From contig CM035414.1 in NCBI GenBank assembly GCA_020310875.1, positions 197,839,141 to 197,903,140 on the forward strand: a stretch of 64,000 bases of DNA. Direction: 5' to 3'. Source of the DNA: Ceratopteris richardii. Taxonomy: Eukaryota; Streptophyta; Polypodiopsida; Polypodiales; Pteridaceae. Under the pieces are notes generated by a model. That model made no database searches. It was not told the origin of the DNA and saw only the letters and a list, made by a program, of their open reading frames with translations. A program made the translations under genes and the position numbers. Below, piece after piece: positions 1-10,784 of the stretch. Every line of letters begins with the position of its first letter. Position 1 is the first letter of the stretch.

Positions 1-526
1 TTTATCGTCTTTAAACTCTTTCCTATTTGATTTCGCAAAAGTGCAAGATACTTTTTGAAACAACTAAATACTTCATGCTTATGTTTTATGAAATACAAGA
101 TAGTCCACCTACTGAAATAATCAATAAATGACACATAGTACCTTGTGCCTCAAATTGAAGGGTCCTTCCTTGGTCCCCACACCTTTTTGTGGACAAGTTC
201 CAAGTAATCCTCATGCATATAGCCTTTCTTTGTAAAGGGTAATCTGTGTCATTTACCGAACTCACATGCACCACATTTATAGATCATATATTACTTGGAT
301 ATATTAGGTATCCCAAGTACATATTGATCTCTACATATCTGCTTCAATGTTCTCTCATCAATGTGTCCTAGTATTTTGTGCCATATATCTAACTCAGACA
401 AGGTTTCATCCTTATAATTATAAAGTGGAATGTTTCTAGTGTCCTCAAGCTCAAATGTAAACAATCTACTTGTTTTCTCTCCTTTTGCAATTCTATTGAA
501 TCCATGTTGGGGGTCCTCCACAAACG
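1..526 (-). mobile_element. Ty1-copia fragment, family A (gag-pre-integrase and start of integrase)
   Basis: On the minus strand this reads part of a copia polyprotein: a gag-pre-integrase segment at 291-540 with motifs FTFELEDTRN, IWHKILGH and ERTLKQICRD, then broken frames that continue into the integrase zinc-binding and core region towards position 1. The wording matches the other family A copies at 2830-3570 and 7595-8170. Frames are interrupted, so it is a pseudogene. It stops exactly where a TGTTGG LTR end begins at 527, so the plus-strand element downstream apparently inserted into or recombined with it. The rest lies outside the window or is lost. Confidence 0.85.
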
Positions 527-1561
527 TGTTGGTGAAATTCACAAGCCTACACATTTGGCTTGTAATTCATAGACATATGAACATGCATAGGAATCAAGGC
601 AAATGGTTAATTACCATTTTATCCTTTTATAAAAGTCAAATATGACTTGGAATCTTTGTAAACACCTACCAAGAAAATCTCGTGGAAAAGTTAGAGCTTT
701 TATTGATGGAATATCTCCTATAATGGAGGATCACCTTTTTTAGAGAGAGCCAACAATTTGAATTCAAATTCAAATTGGAAGTGAACATCTATATAAACTT
801 CTAGGAGACTCATCAATCCCGAGCTATTCATTGTACTTTCAGAGTGTGTGTGAGGCCTTCACTCTAGCCCACACCTTTCTACACCATTATGCAATGATCT
901 TCATGCCTATGGCATTGTACAACATTGTTCATTAATACATATATCTACATTGTTCATCTCTAAGTTATCTGTCATAGTCCCTGAAAGTCTGTCAACTTGT
1001 GGAGATCATATATCGCTCATTTATCCACCAAATTCAAAGACCTATAGCTTGTTGGAACCAGCTCTAAGTTCTCTACACGCTATCAAAATTTGAAGGATTT
1101 CTATTCAGCTAGTTGAGAGAAAAAATAATCGAGGTGATCACTGGTGGAAGTCTTCAACAATCCTAAAATATCAGGGGTAAAGGTTTACTTGCAAAATTGA
1201 TTTCTCTGAGCATAGTTAATCTTTTTAAGTCATTCCACTTGGAATAGTTAGCTTGCTAAGCTAACTAGATACCCTTAAAAGAAATTTTTCCAATTCCTAT
1301 TTTGCTGGTCATACTAAGCAAAAGATACAGCAGGTGTAGTGTCAAAAATAGAAGGTTTTCTTGAAGGTTTGAAGTTGAAAGTTGTCTGTTTTGATTCGAT
1401 CTTTTCATACATCATTTCCAAAGTACATAGGCCATTTTATGGTGTCATTGGAAAGCTAAGAAGGTCTACTTATCAACTATGAAGTATCAAAAGGATGGTA
1501 CAAAGCAAGATTTGGCAGTACCTACTCATCATCCTGAAGTATTCATCCATCATTCCCAACA
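527..1561 (+). repeat. 5' LTR of family A copia element B (1,035 bp)
   Basis: The segment begins TGTTGGTG and ends CCCAACA, a perfect TGTTGG/CCAACA terminal inverted repeat, and is followed after one base by a primer-binding site. Stretches match the inverted LTRs of the neighbouring minus-strand element: CTACACATTTGGCTT near its start, and a segment near 1410 that is the reverse complement of one near 9715. A TATA-like run (CTATATAAAC) lies near 790. The 3' LTR of this element is missing. Confidence 0.85.
754..777. promoter_or_regulatory. 11-bp perfect inverted repeat in LTR U3
   Basis: CAATTTGAATT, two bases, then AATTCAAATTG. A related but longer perfect inverted repeat sits at the matching place in the neighbouring LTR (5274-5302). 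Possible cis-element in the LTR promoter; the function is inferred only. Confidence 0.5.
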
Positions 1562-1562
1562 G

Positions 1563-1574
1563 TGGTATTAGAGC
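1563..1574 (+). other. Primer-binding site of element B (initiator tRNA-Met type)
   Basis: TGGTATTAGAGC starts one base after the LTR. It differs by one base from TGGTATCAGAGC, the complement of the plant initiator tRNA-Met 3' end used by most plant copia elements. Confidence 0.9.
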
Positions 1575-1588
1575 AAAGCTAAGGTAAA

Positions 1589-2287
1589 ATGGGGGATGGT
1601 TTTCCTTCATTTGTTGATAAATTAGACAAGAGCAATTATCAGGCATGGTCTCTAAGGATGAAGACATACCTACAAGGAAGGAGTCTTTATGGATATGTCT
1701 CAAGAGATGAGGAATCGCCCTCATTCAAAACTAGAGGACTACCAACAAAGGAAGAACATGAGAAGCTCAACACATGGTGTGCCAAGGCATTAGCAAGGTC
1801 TTACTTACTCAACTCCATCTCTGATTTTCTTTTGCCACATATTAGAAACTGTAAGACATCCCAAGAGACTTGGGAAACCTTGTCATCCTATTTCTCTTCC
1901 AACACAAGGGCCAGAGAAAATCAACTGTGGATTGAATTCACCACACTAAGGAAGCAACCTAAGCAAGCTATTTTAGAGTTTGTGACTAAGACTAAAGATG
2001 TAGCAGATCAGTTAGCAAGCATAAGAGAAGAAATTGAAGAAGAGCAGATAGTAAGGCAAGTGATCAATGGGATTAAAGCTGATGACAAATGGGAAAGCTT
2101 CACCACTACCATGGACCTATACATGGACATGCAAATTCCAGATCTTACAACTCTCATGGGACAATTGTTCACTCATGAAGCCAAGCTCAACAACAATGGA
2201 GACACATCCAAATGTAATAGCTCTTCTACTCTATACACTAATAAAAGTAAGTCTAAAGATAAAGGCAAGAACAAGAAGAGAGGATGA
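1589..2287 (+). pseudogene. gag: Copia gag, element B
   Basis: An open frame of 232 codons starts 14 bases after the primer site. It reads as a copia Gag of the UBN2 type: N-terminal KLDKSNYQAWSLRMKTYL, then SQETWETLSSYF near residue 95, and a basic KSKSKDKGKNKKRG tail where the frame hits a stop. Copia Gag normally continues into the zinc knuckle in the same frame, so a frameshift near 2285 separates it from the knuckle and protease region that follows in another frame. The start is placed at the first ATG after the primer site; the minus-strand copy has an equivalent MGDDFPSF start at 9535. Confidence 0.88.
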
Positions 2288-2828
2288 CGGCACTACCTCC
2301 CAAGCCAACTATGTAGGGAGAGGTAAATCATCAAGAGGAAGGGGCAGAGGAGGTAAGCAAGGTAGGGGGAGATCCTATAACTCCTCATCACACAACATTT
2401 GTGGCTTATCAAATCATACTATAGATGCGTGTTTCAGGAACTACAAGAATCAGAGAGGAAGAGGATATCAAAGAGATGGATACTCACAATCAAGAGGTAG
2501 ATTCAACCATCATCAAGGGTACAACAACAACTACAACAATAACTACAACAACTACTACAATGGCAGCTACCAAGGAGGATTTAAATCCAGAAAGGATTAC
2601 AACAACTACACAGAAGAACAAGATGATTCTCTTCTTATTGTGAACATGACATCAATAACAGGTACAAATGATGACCATCTCTTCTACATTGACTCACGAT
2701 GCTCAAATCATGTGGCTGGCAATGTACCTCTACTCTCTGAACTTGAAGAACCAAGAGGTAAGCATCAAGTACAAACAGGTGATGACACCAAGCACTCACT
2801 AGTCATAGTTGGAAATGTTAAGATGTGA
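2288..2828 (+). pseudogene. Copia gag C-terminus (zinc knuckle) and protease, element B
   Basis: After the frameshift the reading continues with an RG-rich stretch, a zinc-knuckle remnant (NICGLSNHTIDAC), an Asn/Tyr-rich run (NYNNNYNNYYN) and the aspartic protease motif as FYIDSRCSNHVAG. The knuckle lacks the first Cys of the CX2CX4HX4C pattern (a His stands there). The protease triad, normally Asp-Ser-Gly, reads Asp-Ser-Arg. Both changes should disable the products. A stop at 2826-2828 interrupts the frame before gag-pre-integrase. Confidence 0.85.
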
Positions 2829-4050
2829 TGGAAATCAGAACTTGTTGAGTAGGGTACTATATGTACCAACCATTACAAAAAACTTGATGAGTGTTGGAGA
2901 GATTGTGGAAAAAAGTTTGCAGGTTAGATTCAACCAATTTGGAGCATTTGCAGAAGATCCCAAGCAGGGGTTTAAGAGAATTGCTAAAGGAGAAAAGACA
3001 GGTAGACCTTTTACTTTTGAGCTAGAAGATACAAAGAATATTGCACTTTACAATTATAAAGATCAAACACTTTCAGAGCTTGAGATTTGGCATAAAAGAT
3101 AAGGGCATGTAGGAGAAAGAACCTTGAAGCAAATATGCAAGGATCAATGTGTAATTGGAATACCTAATGTTTCCAAACAACACATGATTTATAAATGTGG
3201 TGCTTGTCATTTTGGGAAGTCTCACAGATTACCCTTCTCAAGGAAAGGCTACATGCATGAGGACTACCTAGAACTTGTTCATAGAGATGTATGGGGACCA
3301 AGCAAAGACCCCTCAATCTCCGAATCAAGGTACTATGTATCTTTTATTGATGATTATAGTAGGTGGACTATATTGTACTTTATGAAGCACAAAGAAGAAG
3401 TGTTCAATTGTTTTAAAAAATATCTTGCACTTGTTGAGAATCAGACAGCAAGAAACCTAAAGAGGCTAAGGTCAAATGGAGGAGGTGAGTACTTCTCCAG
3501 TGAGTTTGAAGCATTCTTGCAGGAGAGAGGAATCAAGAGAGAAATCACCACAAGGTATACTCCTGAATAGAATGGGGTAGCTGAGAGAAGAAATAGGTTG
3601 ATTGTTGAAACAACTAGGTCAATGTTGAATGAAAAGAAATTACCTAATTTCTTATGGGCAAAGAGTGTATCTACTGCCACTTACCTTATAAACAGATTGC
3701 CATCCAAATCACTCGATGGAATGACCCCTTATGAAGCATGGCATGATAAGAGACCCTCACTTGATCATTGCAAGATATTTGGATGTGTAGCATATGTACA
3801 CATTCCTTCTCAGATAAGAAGTAAACTAGATCCTAAGGCTAAGAAGTGTATCTTTATTGGATATGATCTAAATCACAAAGGGTACAGGTTCTACAACCCT
3901 TCAAATAAGGGATTTATGGTTAGTAGAGATGTTGTCTTTGATGAAAATGATTCTTGGTATGAGAATGAATGCAGGAAGTTTAAATTACCCTATGACTTGG
4001 AGGAGGAGTTTCCAAGTCTTGCTAAGGAGGAACCTACTCAGAATGAAGAC
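2809..4050 (+). pseudogene. Copia gag-pre-integrase and integrase, element B
   Basis: Gag-pre-integrase is read at 2809-3102 (FTFELEDTKNIALY, LEIWHKR). The integrase zinc-binding region and core follow at 3124-4000, with CGACHFGKSH, DVWGP (first catalytic Asp), FIDDYSRW, RSNGGGEYFS and GVAERRNR (catalytic Glu). The second catalytic Asp, normally RSDNGGEY, is Asn here. Stops at 3100 (after WHKR) and 3568 (just before NGVAERRNR) break the polyprotein. Downstream come the usual NRLPSKSLDG, CKIFGCVAYVH and RDVVFDEN segments. Integrase would insert the cDNA into the genome; this copy could not. Confidence 0.88.
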
Positions 4051-5141
4051 GCCAATTCAGATGATGAAGACATTATCAATCTTGAAGAATTCAAAGCATG
4101 GAAGTCCAAAGGCAAACTCAAGATGAAGAAACTTGAAGACATACCTGAATCTTCAAATCAATCAATGAGAAGATCACAAAGGGAGAGCAAAAAACCTATC
4201 AGATATGGGTATGACACCTCTCTTGTTACTAAACACTCTGTTTATCTTTCCAAAGACTTGTCAATTGAAGAACCAGGATCATATGAAGAAGCAAAGAACA
4301 AGATAGAATGGAAAGAAGCTATGGATGAGGAGATTGAAGCACTCAAAGAAAGTGATACATGGGAACTAGTACCAAAGAAAGAGTCCATGAAGGTAATTGG
4401 ATCTAGATGGATCTATAAACTCAAAAGGAATTCTGATGGGTCAATAAACAGGTATAAAGCTAGATTGGTGGCCAAGGGTTTTTCACAAACCCAAGGCATT
4501 GACTATGAAGAAACATTCGCACTTCGCCAAGATGCCAACCATCAGGGTATTGGTAATTGTGGTTGCATCAAAAAATTGGAACATGTATCTACTAGATGTA
4601 AAAAATGCTTTCTTGAATGGATGAATTTCAGAGGAGGTATATATGTCACAACCTCCTGGCTATGAGGATCCAAACAAGGTAACATATGTGTGAAAGTTGA
4701 ATAAAGCTCCTTATGGATTGAAGCAGGCACCTAGGGCATGGAATCACATGTTAACCACATACCTTCAAGACCAAGGTTTTGTCATGAGCAAGGCAGATGC
4801 TTCTCTATTCATCAAGAGAAATAATTCAGAGGTAATATACCTATGTGTTTATGTTGACGATATCATACCTACAGGTAATGATGTCAATGGAATCAAACAA
4901 ATCAAGAACCAGATGATGAAGGAGTTCAAGGTCAATGATCTTGGCCTACTAAAGTATTTTCTTGGACTTGAGTTAGTCTATACTAACTCTCGAATCTATA
5001 TTACTCAAAAAAAATACATACAGGATATGTTGAAGAAGTTTCATTTGCAAGATGCCAAAGTTGCAAGTACTCCAATTGAGGTAAACCTAAAACTAAGTTC
5101 CCATGAAGGTGATGAAATTGATGACATCACAGGTTTTGTAA
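4051..5141 (+). pseudogene. Copia reverse transcriptase, element B, truncated
   Basis: RT starts with ESDTWELVPKKESM and GSRWIYKLKRN, reads [22 protein letters not shown] up to about 4515, then loses frame until KAPYGLKQAPRAW at 4700. The catalytic YVDD box is kept as VYVDDIIPTGND near 4850. The text continues to the TPIEVNLKLSSHEGD segment and stops abruptly in DDITGF near 5136, where an inverted LTR of the neighbouring element begins. The end of RT, all of RNase H, the polypurine tract and the 3' LTR are missing. Confidence 0.88.
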
Positions 5142-5536
5142 TGATGCTCAATGATGATGAACTGAGTGAGATATGGTGTGAGCTACTCAAGTCCAAAAAA
5201 TGGTCAAGGAATGAGCTCTAATATGAGGCACACTACGCCGTGAGATTTTACAAGCCTCTTTATATGAATTCATCTAAGTTTGAATTTTGAATTCAAACTT
5301 AGCTCCGATCAAAAAGTGACTCCACTAATTTAGGAGTTATTCCCTCAATTTGAAGTCGTCGCTAATATTCTTCCTAACTCCACGAGATATAAGCTTTTAC
5401 AAGATTCTCCAAAGTTTTACAATTGTAAATGATCAAGTAGTTACATGCTATAGTTCACATGAATCATAAAGTGCTAGTTCCACACAAAATCTTCCATGTT
5501 AAGCCAAATGTGTAGACTTGAACTTTTGCACCAATA
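5142..5536 (-). repeat. Truncated 3' LTR of family A copia element C
   Basis: Read on the minus strand, the LTR starts at 5536 (TATTGGTG, a variant of TGTTGGTG) directly after a polypurine tract and runs to 5142, where it meets truncated element B. Only the U3 part is present. Positions 5142-5266 match 10220-10346 in the same orientation, which is the overlapping part of the element's 5' LTR. The two pieces together imply a full LTR near 1,050 bp, in agreement with the 1,035-bp LTR at 527-1561. Confidence 0.8.
5274..5302. promoter_or_regulatory. 13-bp perfect inverted repeat in LTR U3
   Basis: CTAAGTTTGAATT, three bases, AATTCAAACTTAG: perfect arms. It is the counterpart of the repeat at 754-777. 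Confidence 0.55.
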
Positions 5537-5551
5537 GCTCCCCCTCAAGCC
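5537..5551 (-). other. Polypurine tract of element C
   Basis: On the minus strand it reads GGCTTGAGGGGGAGC, immediately before the LTR start. It is the plus-strand DNA primer site of LTR retrotransposons. Confidence 0.85.
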
Positions 5552-5582
5552 AAACATCTTGTCTTGCATTGCTTCATCAATC

Positions 5583-6349
5583 TTATTGAATATCCTCTAA
5601 TCCAATCATGGTTTTAAACCTGCAAAGCTTAGTACAATCAAGTGCTTTGGTTAACAAATCAACACACTGCATATTTGTAGATACATATGCTAGCTGAATC
5701 TCTTTGATCAAGATTCTCTTTCTAACATAGTGATAGTGCACTTCTATGTGCTTAGTTCTTGCATGATATATGGGGTTGGTTGTAAGATGTAATGAACTAG
5801 TGTTATCACCAAAGATCATTGGTCAATGAGTGTGAAGTCCCAAATTTGAATAAAGCAATCTAATCCAAATAGCTTCTTGCGTAGCATTTGCTAATCCCCT
5901 GTACTCAGCCTCTGTTGAAGATAGAGCAATAATTGGTTGCTTCTTAGAAGACCATGAGATGGGTTTATCACCTGCAAAAGATAAATATCCAAAGTACTTC
6001 TTCTATCATCCTTACACCCTGCCAAATCTGCATCTGAGTACAACTTTATGTCCAAATTTGATCTGTATGGGAAGTAAAGACCTTGATTCTCAGTACCTTT
6101 GAGGTACTTCAAAACTCTTTTGGCACTCTCCAAGTGAGGTGCTCTAGGTTTATGCATGAATTGGCTCAGAACACTTACTCCAAAGCATATGTCAATCCTT
6201 GTTAATGTTGCATAGTTTAGAATCCCAACTATGCTTTGATAACTTGCAATGTATTCAAGCAAATCACCATCATGAGTATTCAATTTAGGATTTACCTCCA
6301 TAGCAATGCTACTTACTATTGCATCCTCCAATTGAAACTTCCTCAACAT
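5583..6349 (-). pseudogene. Copia RNase H and RT C-terminus, element C
   Basis: Minus-strand frames read QLEDAIVSSIAMEVNPKL, IVGILNYATLTRIDI, APHLESAKRVLKYLKGT and YSDADLAGCKDDRRS (RNase H start, 5891-6349), then FGDNTSSLHLTTNPIYHART, KHIEVHYHYVRKR and CVDLLTKALD (5583-5819). This is the standard copia order from the RT end to the RNase H C-terminus. The pieces lie in different frames, so it is not functional. RNase H removes the RNA template during reverse transcription. Confidence 0.87.
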
Positions 6350-6490
6350 GTCCTACACATATTTCCTTTGAGTAATGTAGATTCTAGAGTTAGTGTATAC
6401 CTACCCAAGTCCAACTTCCTTAACATGTCCTACACATATTTCCTTTGAGTAATGTAGATTCCAGAGTTAGTGTATACCTACCCAAGTCCA
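6338..6490. repeat. 77-bp tandem duplication inside copia RT
   Basis: The segment starting CTTCCTCAACATGTCC at 6338 is repeated from 6415 with only a few differences. It codes for the segment around YITQRKY just before the C-terminal RT region. 77 is not a multiple of three, so it shifts the frame. Confidence 0.85.
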
Positions 6491-6960
6491 AGAAAGTATT
6501 TCGGAAACCCTAGCTCAGTGATCTTAAACTCATGCATCAACTAGTTTTTGATTTGTTTGATGCCATTGGCATCACTACCTGTAAGAATGATGTCATTCAC
6601 ATATACACATAACTATATCATTTTTGAATTACTTCTCCTTATAAACAAAGAAGAATATGTCTTTCTCATCATGAGTCCTTGGTCTTGAAGATAGGTTGAT
6701 AACCTACAGTTCCATGCCCTAGGTGCCTGCTTCAAACCATTTGGGTACTAGTTCCCAAGTGTCATTCTCTTGGAGTGCTTCTATTTCTTCATCCATAGCC
6801 TCCTTCCATTCTGCTTTGGTACTTGATTCTTCATATGAAGAAGGTTCTTCAAGTGATGAATCCTTAGCAAGATAAATAGAATTCTTAGTGACTAATGATG
6901 TATCATACACATATCTGATTGGCTTCTGACTCTCTCTCTCTATGATCTCCTTAAGGCTTG
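6491..6960 (-). pseudogene. Copia RT of element C with internal deletion
   Basis: The minus strand reads the pre-RT linker and start of RT (SLVTKNSIYLAKD, EWKEAMDEEIEALQENDTWELVPK at 6719-6910) and then jumps to the stretch matching KQAPRAWN near 6715-6735. Compared with element B (about 4375-4716) roughly 340 bp are gone, including the fingers-region motifs such as SRWIYKL and ARLVAKGF. The remaining YVDD-region sequence at about 6540-6700 is out of frame. Confidence 0.82.
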
Positions 6961-8170
6961 GTTGGATGACTCAGGTATGTCCTCCAGCCCCTTTTTCTTG
7001 ACCTTGACTTTTGATTTCCATGCTCTAAACTCTTCCAAGTTGATGGTGTCCTCGTCATCTGATTTGTTTTCCTCAATTGTACTTGGCTCCTCCTTGGTGA
7101 GGCTTGGAAGTTCTTCTTCCAAGTCATATGGGAATTTGACCTTCCTGCATTCACTTTCAAACCAAGAGTCATTCTCATCAAACACAACATATCTATTGAC
7201 CATAAATCCTTTTTTGGATGGAATATATACCATGTATCCCTTTTGATTTATAGTATACCCTATGAAGATGCATTTCTATACCTTAGGGTCTAAGTTACCT
7301 CGGATTTTAGATGGAACATGCACAAAAGTAAGACGAACAAATATTCTACATTGTTCAAGTGATGGTCTACTACCATTCCATGCCTCATAAGGAGTCATCC
7401 CATCAAGAGACTTAGAAGATAACCTATCAATAACATAAGTGAAAGTAGAAACAGCCTCCCCACAACTAATTAGGCAACTTCTTTTCATTTAGCATAGATT
7501 TAGCTCCTTCCACAATCAATCTGTTCATCCTCTCTACTAATCAATTTTGCTTAGGAGTATATCTAGTTTTGATCTCTCTCTTAATACCTTTGTCCTACAA
7601 AAATGCATCAGACTCATTGGAGAAGTACTCACCTCGTCCATCTGACCTTATCCTCTTTAAACTCTTTCCTGTTTGATTTTCCACAAGTGCAAGATACTTT
7701 TTGAAACAACTGAACACTTCATCCTTACATTTCATGAAATAAAAGATAGTCCAACTATTGAAATCATGAATAAATGGCACATAGTACCTCGAGATTGAGA
7801 AATTGAAGGGTCCTTGCTTGTTCCCCTCACAACTAAATGGACAAGTTCCAAGTAATCCTCACGCATATAGCCTTTCTTTGTAAAGAGTAACATGTGTGAT
7901 TTACCAAACGGACATGCACCACATTTATAGATCATATGTTGCTTGGATATATTACATATATTAAGTACACATTGATCTCTACTTATCTGCTTCAATGTTC
8001 TCTCACTAATGTGTCCTAGTCTTTTGGGCCATATCTCTAACTCTGACAAGGTTTGATCCTTATAACTAAACACTGCAATGTTTCTAGTGTCCTCAAGCTC
8101 AAATGTAAACAGCCTACTTGTATTCTCTCCATTTGCAATCCTCTTGAATCCATTTTGGGGGTCCTCCACA
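6940..8170 (-). pseudogene. Copia integrase and gag-pre-integrase, element C
   Basis: Minus-strand frames give gag-pre-integrase (FTFELEDTRNIAVF, LEIWPKRLGH) and the zinc-binding region (CGACPFGKSH) at 7732-8169, RSDGRGEYFS at 7595-7780 (second catalytic Asp kept), DGMTPYEAWN and CRIFVRLTFVHV at 7276-7488, and the C-terminal acidic linker at 6940-7233. Several frameshifts and stops separate the parts. Domain order and wording match element B and the fragment at 1-526. Confidence 0.87.
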
Positions 8171-9535
8171 AAGGATCCAAATTTATTTAACCTAACCTAC
8201 AAACCCTTTTCCACTATCATCCAACACTCATTAAATTCTTTGTGATAGTACGCACATAAAGAACTCTCCTCAACAAATTCTTATTCCCATCAAAATTTTT
8301 GATATTTCATACCTTGACAACTAAATGCTTGGTATCATCACGTGTCTGCACTTGGTTCTTTTCCTTGGGCTCTTCAAGATCAGAAAGGAGAGCTATTTTT
8401 CCTCCTACATGGTTTGAACAACCTGCGTCAATATAGAAGAGATGCTCATCATTCATACCATGTTTTGAAGTCATGTTCATAATGAGAAGAGAATCCTCTT
8501 GATCCTCTATATAGTTGTTGAAGTCTTTTCTTGATTTATATCCTCCTTGATAATTGTTGATGTAATTGTTGATGTAACTGTTGGTGCAGCCATGGTTGTA
8601 ACCTTGATTATGATTGAATCTTCCTCTTTATTGTGAGTATCCACCTCTTTGGAATCCTCTTCCTCTCCGGTTCTTGAAGTTCCTATAGCACAAATCTTTT
8701 GTGTGATTAGACACTCCACATATATTTCCTGGGGAAGAGTTGAAAGGTCTCCCCTCACCTTGCTTACCTCCTCTACCCCTTTCTCTTTGATTCCTACCTC
8801 TCTGTGCATAGCTAGCTTGAGACATATCATATTTATCTTCAAACTTTTTACTCTTTCCTTTATCCTTAGACTTTCCTTTATCTATATAGAGCATAGAAGA
8901 ATTATAACCTCTTGATGGTTCACCATTTTTGTTGAACTTGGCCTCATGTCTAAAGAGTTGTCCCATGAGAGTGGTTAGATCAGGGATTTGCATGTCCATA
9001 TAAAGATCCATTGCATTTGTGAAGGATTTCCTTATCATTTGCATTCACGCCATTGATTATCTATGTCACTATTTGCTGCTCTTCAATCTCCTCTCCTATA
9101 CTTGCCAACAGAGTAGCCATATCCTTTACCTTGTTCACATACTTTGAAATATTCTGCTTAGGTTGCTTCATTTGAGTAGTAAACTCCATCCACAATTGAT
9201 TTTTCCTAGCTCCTCTATTGGAAGAAGAGTATGAAGATAGAGTATCCCAAGTCTCTTGGGAAGTTTTGCAATTCCTAAGATGAGGAAGAAGGAAGTTAGA
9301 AGTAGAGTTAAGTAGATATGATCTAGCTAAAACATCTAATTCGGCACACCATGAGTTAAGTCTTTCTTGCTCCTCTCTTGTAGGTTGATCTGCTTCTAAA
9401 TGTGGGCATCTCCTCATCTCCTAATATGTATCTATAGAGACTTCTTCCTTGTAGATAGCTCTTCATCCTCAAGGACCATGGTGGATAATTATTGCTCTCT
9501 AATTTTTCAATAAAAGAAGGGAAATCATCTCCCAT
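8171..9535 (-). pseudogene. gag: Copia gag and protease, element C
   Basis: The Gag start MGDDFPSF reads from 9535. LNSWCAELDVLARSYLLN and SQETWDTLSSY follow at 9061-9417, and MDLYMDMQIPDLTTLMGQLF with a basic RG-rich tail and zinc-knuckle remnant (NICGVSNHTKDLC) at 8628-9044. A protease remnant with Asp-Ala-Gly (FYIDAGCSNHVG) lies near 8415-8445. As in element B, the first zinc-knuckle Cys is missing (a Gly is in its place). Frameshifts near 9055 and 9420 break the gene. Confidence 0.86.
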
Positions 9536-9548
9536 TTTACCTCAATCT

Positions 9549-9560
9549 GCTCTAATACCA
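9549..9560 (-). other. Primer-binding site of element C
   Basis: On the minus strand it reads TGGTATTAGAGC, the same variant as in element B, 14 bases upstream of the gag start. Confidence 0.88.
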
Positions 9561-9562
9561 CA

Positions 9563-10345
9563 AGGGAAACCAACTTGTGAGAGATGGATGGATACCTCAA
9601 GGAAGTGAGGTGGTACTGCTAAACCCTGCTTTGTACCAGCCCTAATGCACTTCAGAGTTATAAATAAGGTCCTTTTAGGTTGCAAACAAAACCAATAAAG
9701 TACCTATGTACTTTGGAAATGATGCTTGAAACAATTAATCTAAAACAAACTAGTTCAAGAATAGCTAGTGTTGAAAAACTTGCTATTTTAGTCCATACAC
9801 TTGTTGGCCTTTTTATTTAGAGCTCACAACACATTAAACATTGATAAAATTCCTTTTGGGTGGAATTCAATTAGCTTAGATAGCTAAATATTGCAAGTCG
9901 AATCGTTTAAAATGATCAACTATGCTCTCAGAAATAACTTTAGCAAATTAGATCTTACCCCTGACTTTTTAGGGAACAACCAGTAGATGAATAGTGAGCA
10001 CTCTCCCTGATGCCTAAATGAAATGCCTTGAAATGTCTACAACACAAAGTAGACTTCAAGCTAGTTCCAATCAGCCAAAGATTATATAAAAGGGTTGAGT
10101 ATTCGCTGAGATATGACTAGAAGAAGTTGACTGTTCTGAGTGATCATAGCATAGAAGTAGATAGAGATGTTCAATGAGATATATGTATTATGGAACATAA
10201 TTGTACATAGTCATTGGCATTGTAATGATGCTCAATGATGATGATTTGAGTGAGATATGCTTTGAGATACTCAACTCCTACAAATGATCAAGGAATGAGC
10301 TCTGATATGAGGCACACTACCCCATGAAATTTTACAAGCCTTTTT
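9563..10345 (-). repeat. 5' LTR of element C, truncated at its U3 end
   Basis: Inverted homology to 1300-1561 (matching stretch near 9715) identifies the U5 side, and 10220-10345 matches the element's own 3' LTR. The terminal CCAACA is decayed. At 10345 the LTR breaks off into the gag of an unrelated copia, so about 270 bp of U3 are missing. Confidence 0.78.
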
Positions 10346-10513
10346 ATATGTAGGTGTAATAGGATGTTTTTCAACACCGTACACAATATTCCATAGTCCT
10401 TTTGCAACCAATACATGACACATCATATAACCCGAGAATGGGTAATTGGTACCATCCAACTTATCCTCAAGAGCCAACATATGGAATACATCACTACTTT
10501 TAGCCATGGCCAC
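10346..10513 (-). pseudogene. gag: Start of copia gag, family D, truncated
   Basis: From 10513 the minus strand reads MAMAKSSDVFHMLAL, EDKLDGTNYPF and HVLVAKGLWNIV, a typical N-terminus of a plant copia Gag (KLDGTNYPxW start). It is cut at about 10346 by the LTR of element C. It differs from family A. Its own primer site and LTR follow at 10785 and 10799. Confidence 0.75.
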
Positions 10514-10784
10514 TGACTAAAATACCCTATTGCAAAAAAATGAATGTATCTCAAAACATTGCATAGAACTACGCTGTTGAATTCTACAAAACCTCTAGCA
10601 GACTTCGAGATCCTTATACTAGTGAAGGGAGACCTATATATAGCTTTGGTGCAAAAAGATGAAATTGCCTACACAGGTGATGTGATAGTGCATTTAGAGG
10701 CCAAAAGGAGCTCACCAAGTTTTGTGCAATTCTGAGAATATGACCCAAGGGGTGTGGATGATGCCCTAGATGAAACAGTGACCT
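10514..10784. other. Leader of family D copia; no gene seen
   Basis: The stretch lies between the primer site and the gag start of the minus-strand family D element. A 63-codon plus-strand frame here has no recognisable domain and is probably chance. Confidence 0.5.

Noticed and set aside
10544..10735. 63-codon plus-strand frame as a host gene
   Set aside because: It lies in the leader of a minus-strand copia between primer site and gag; no domain, no support.
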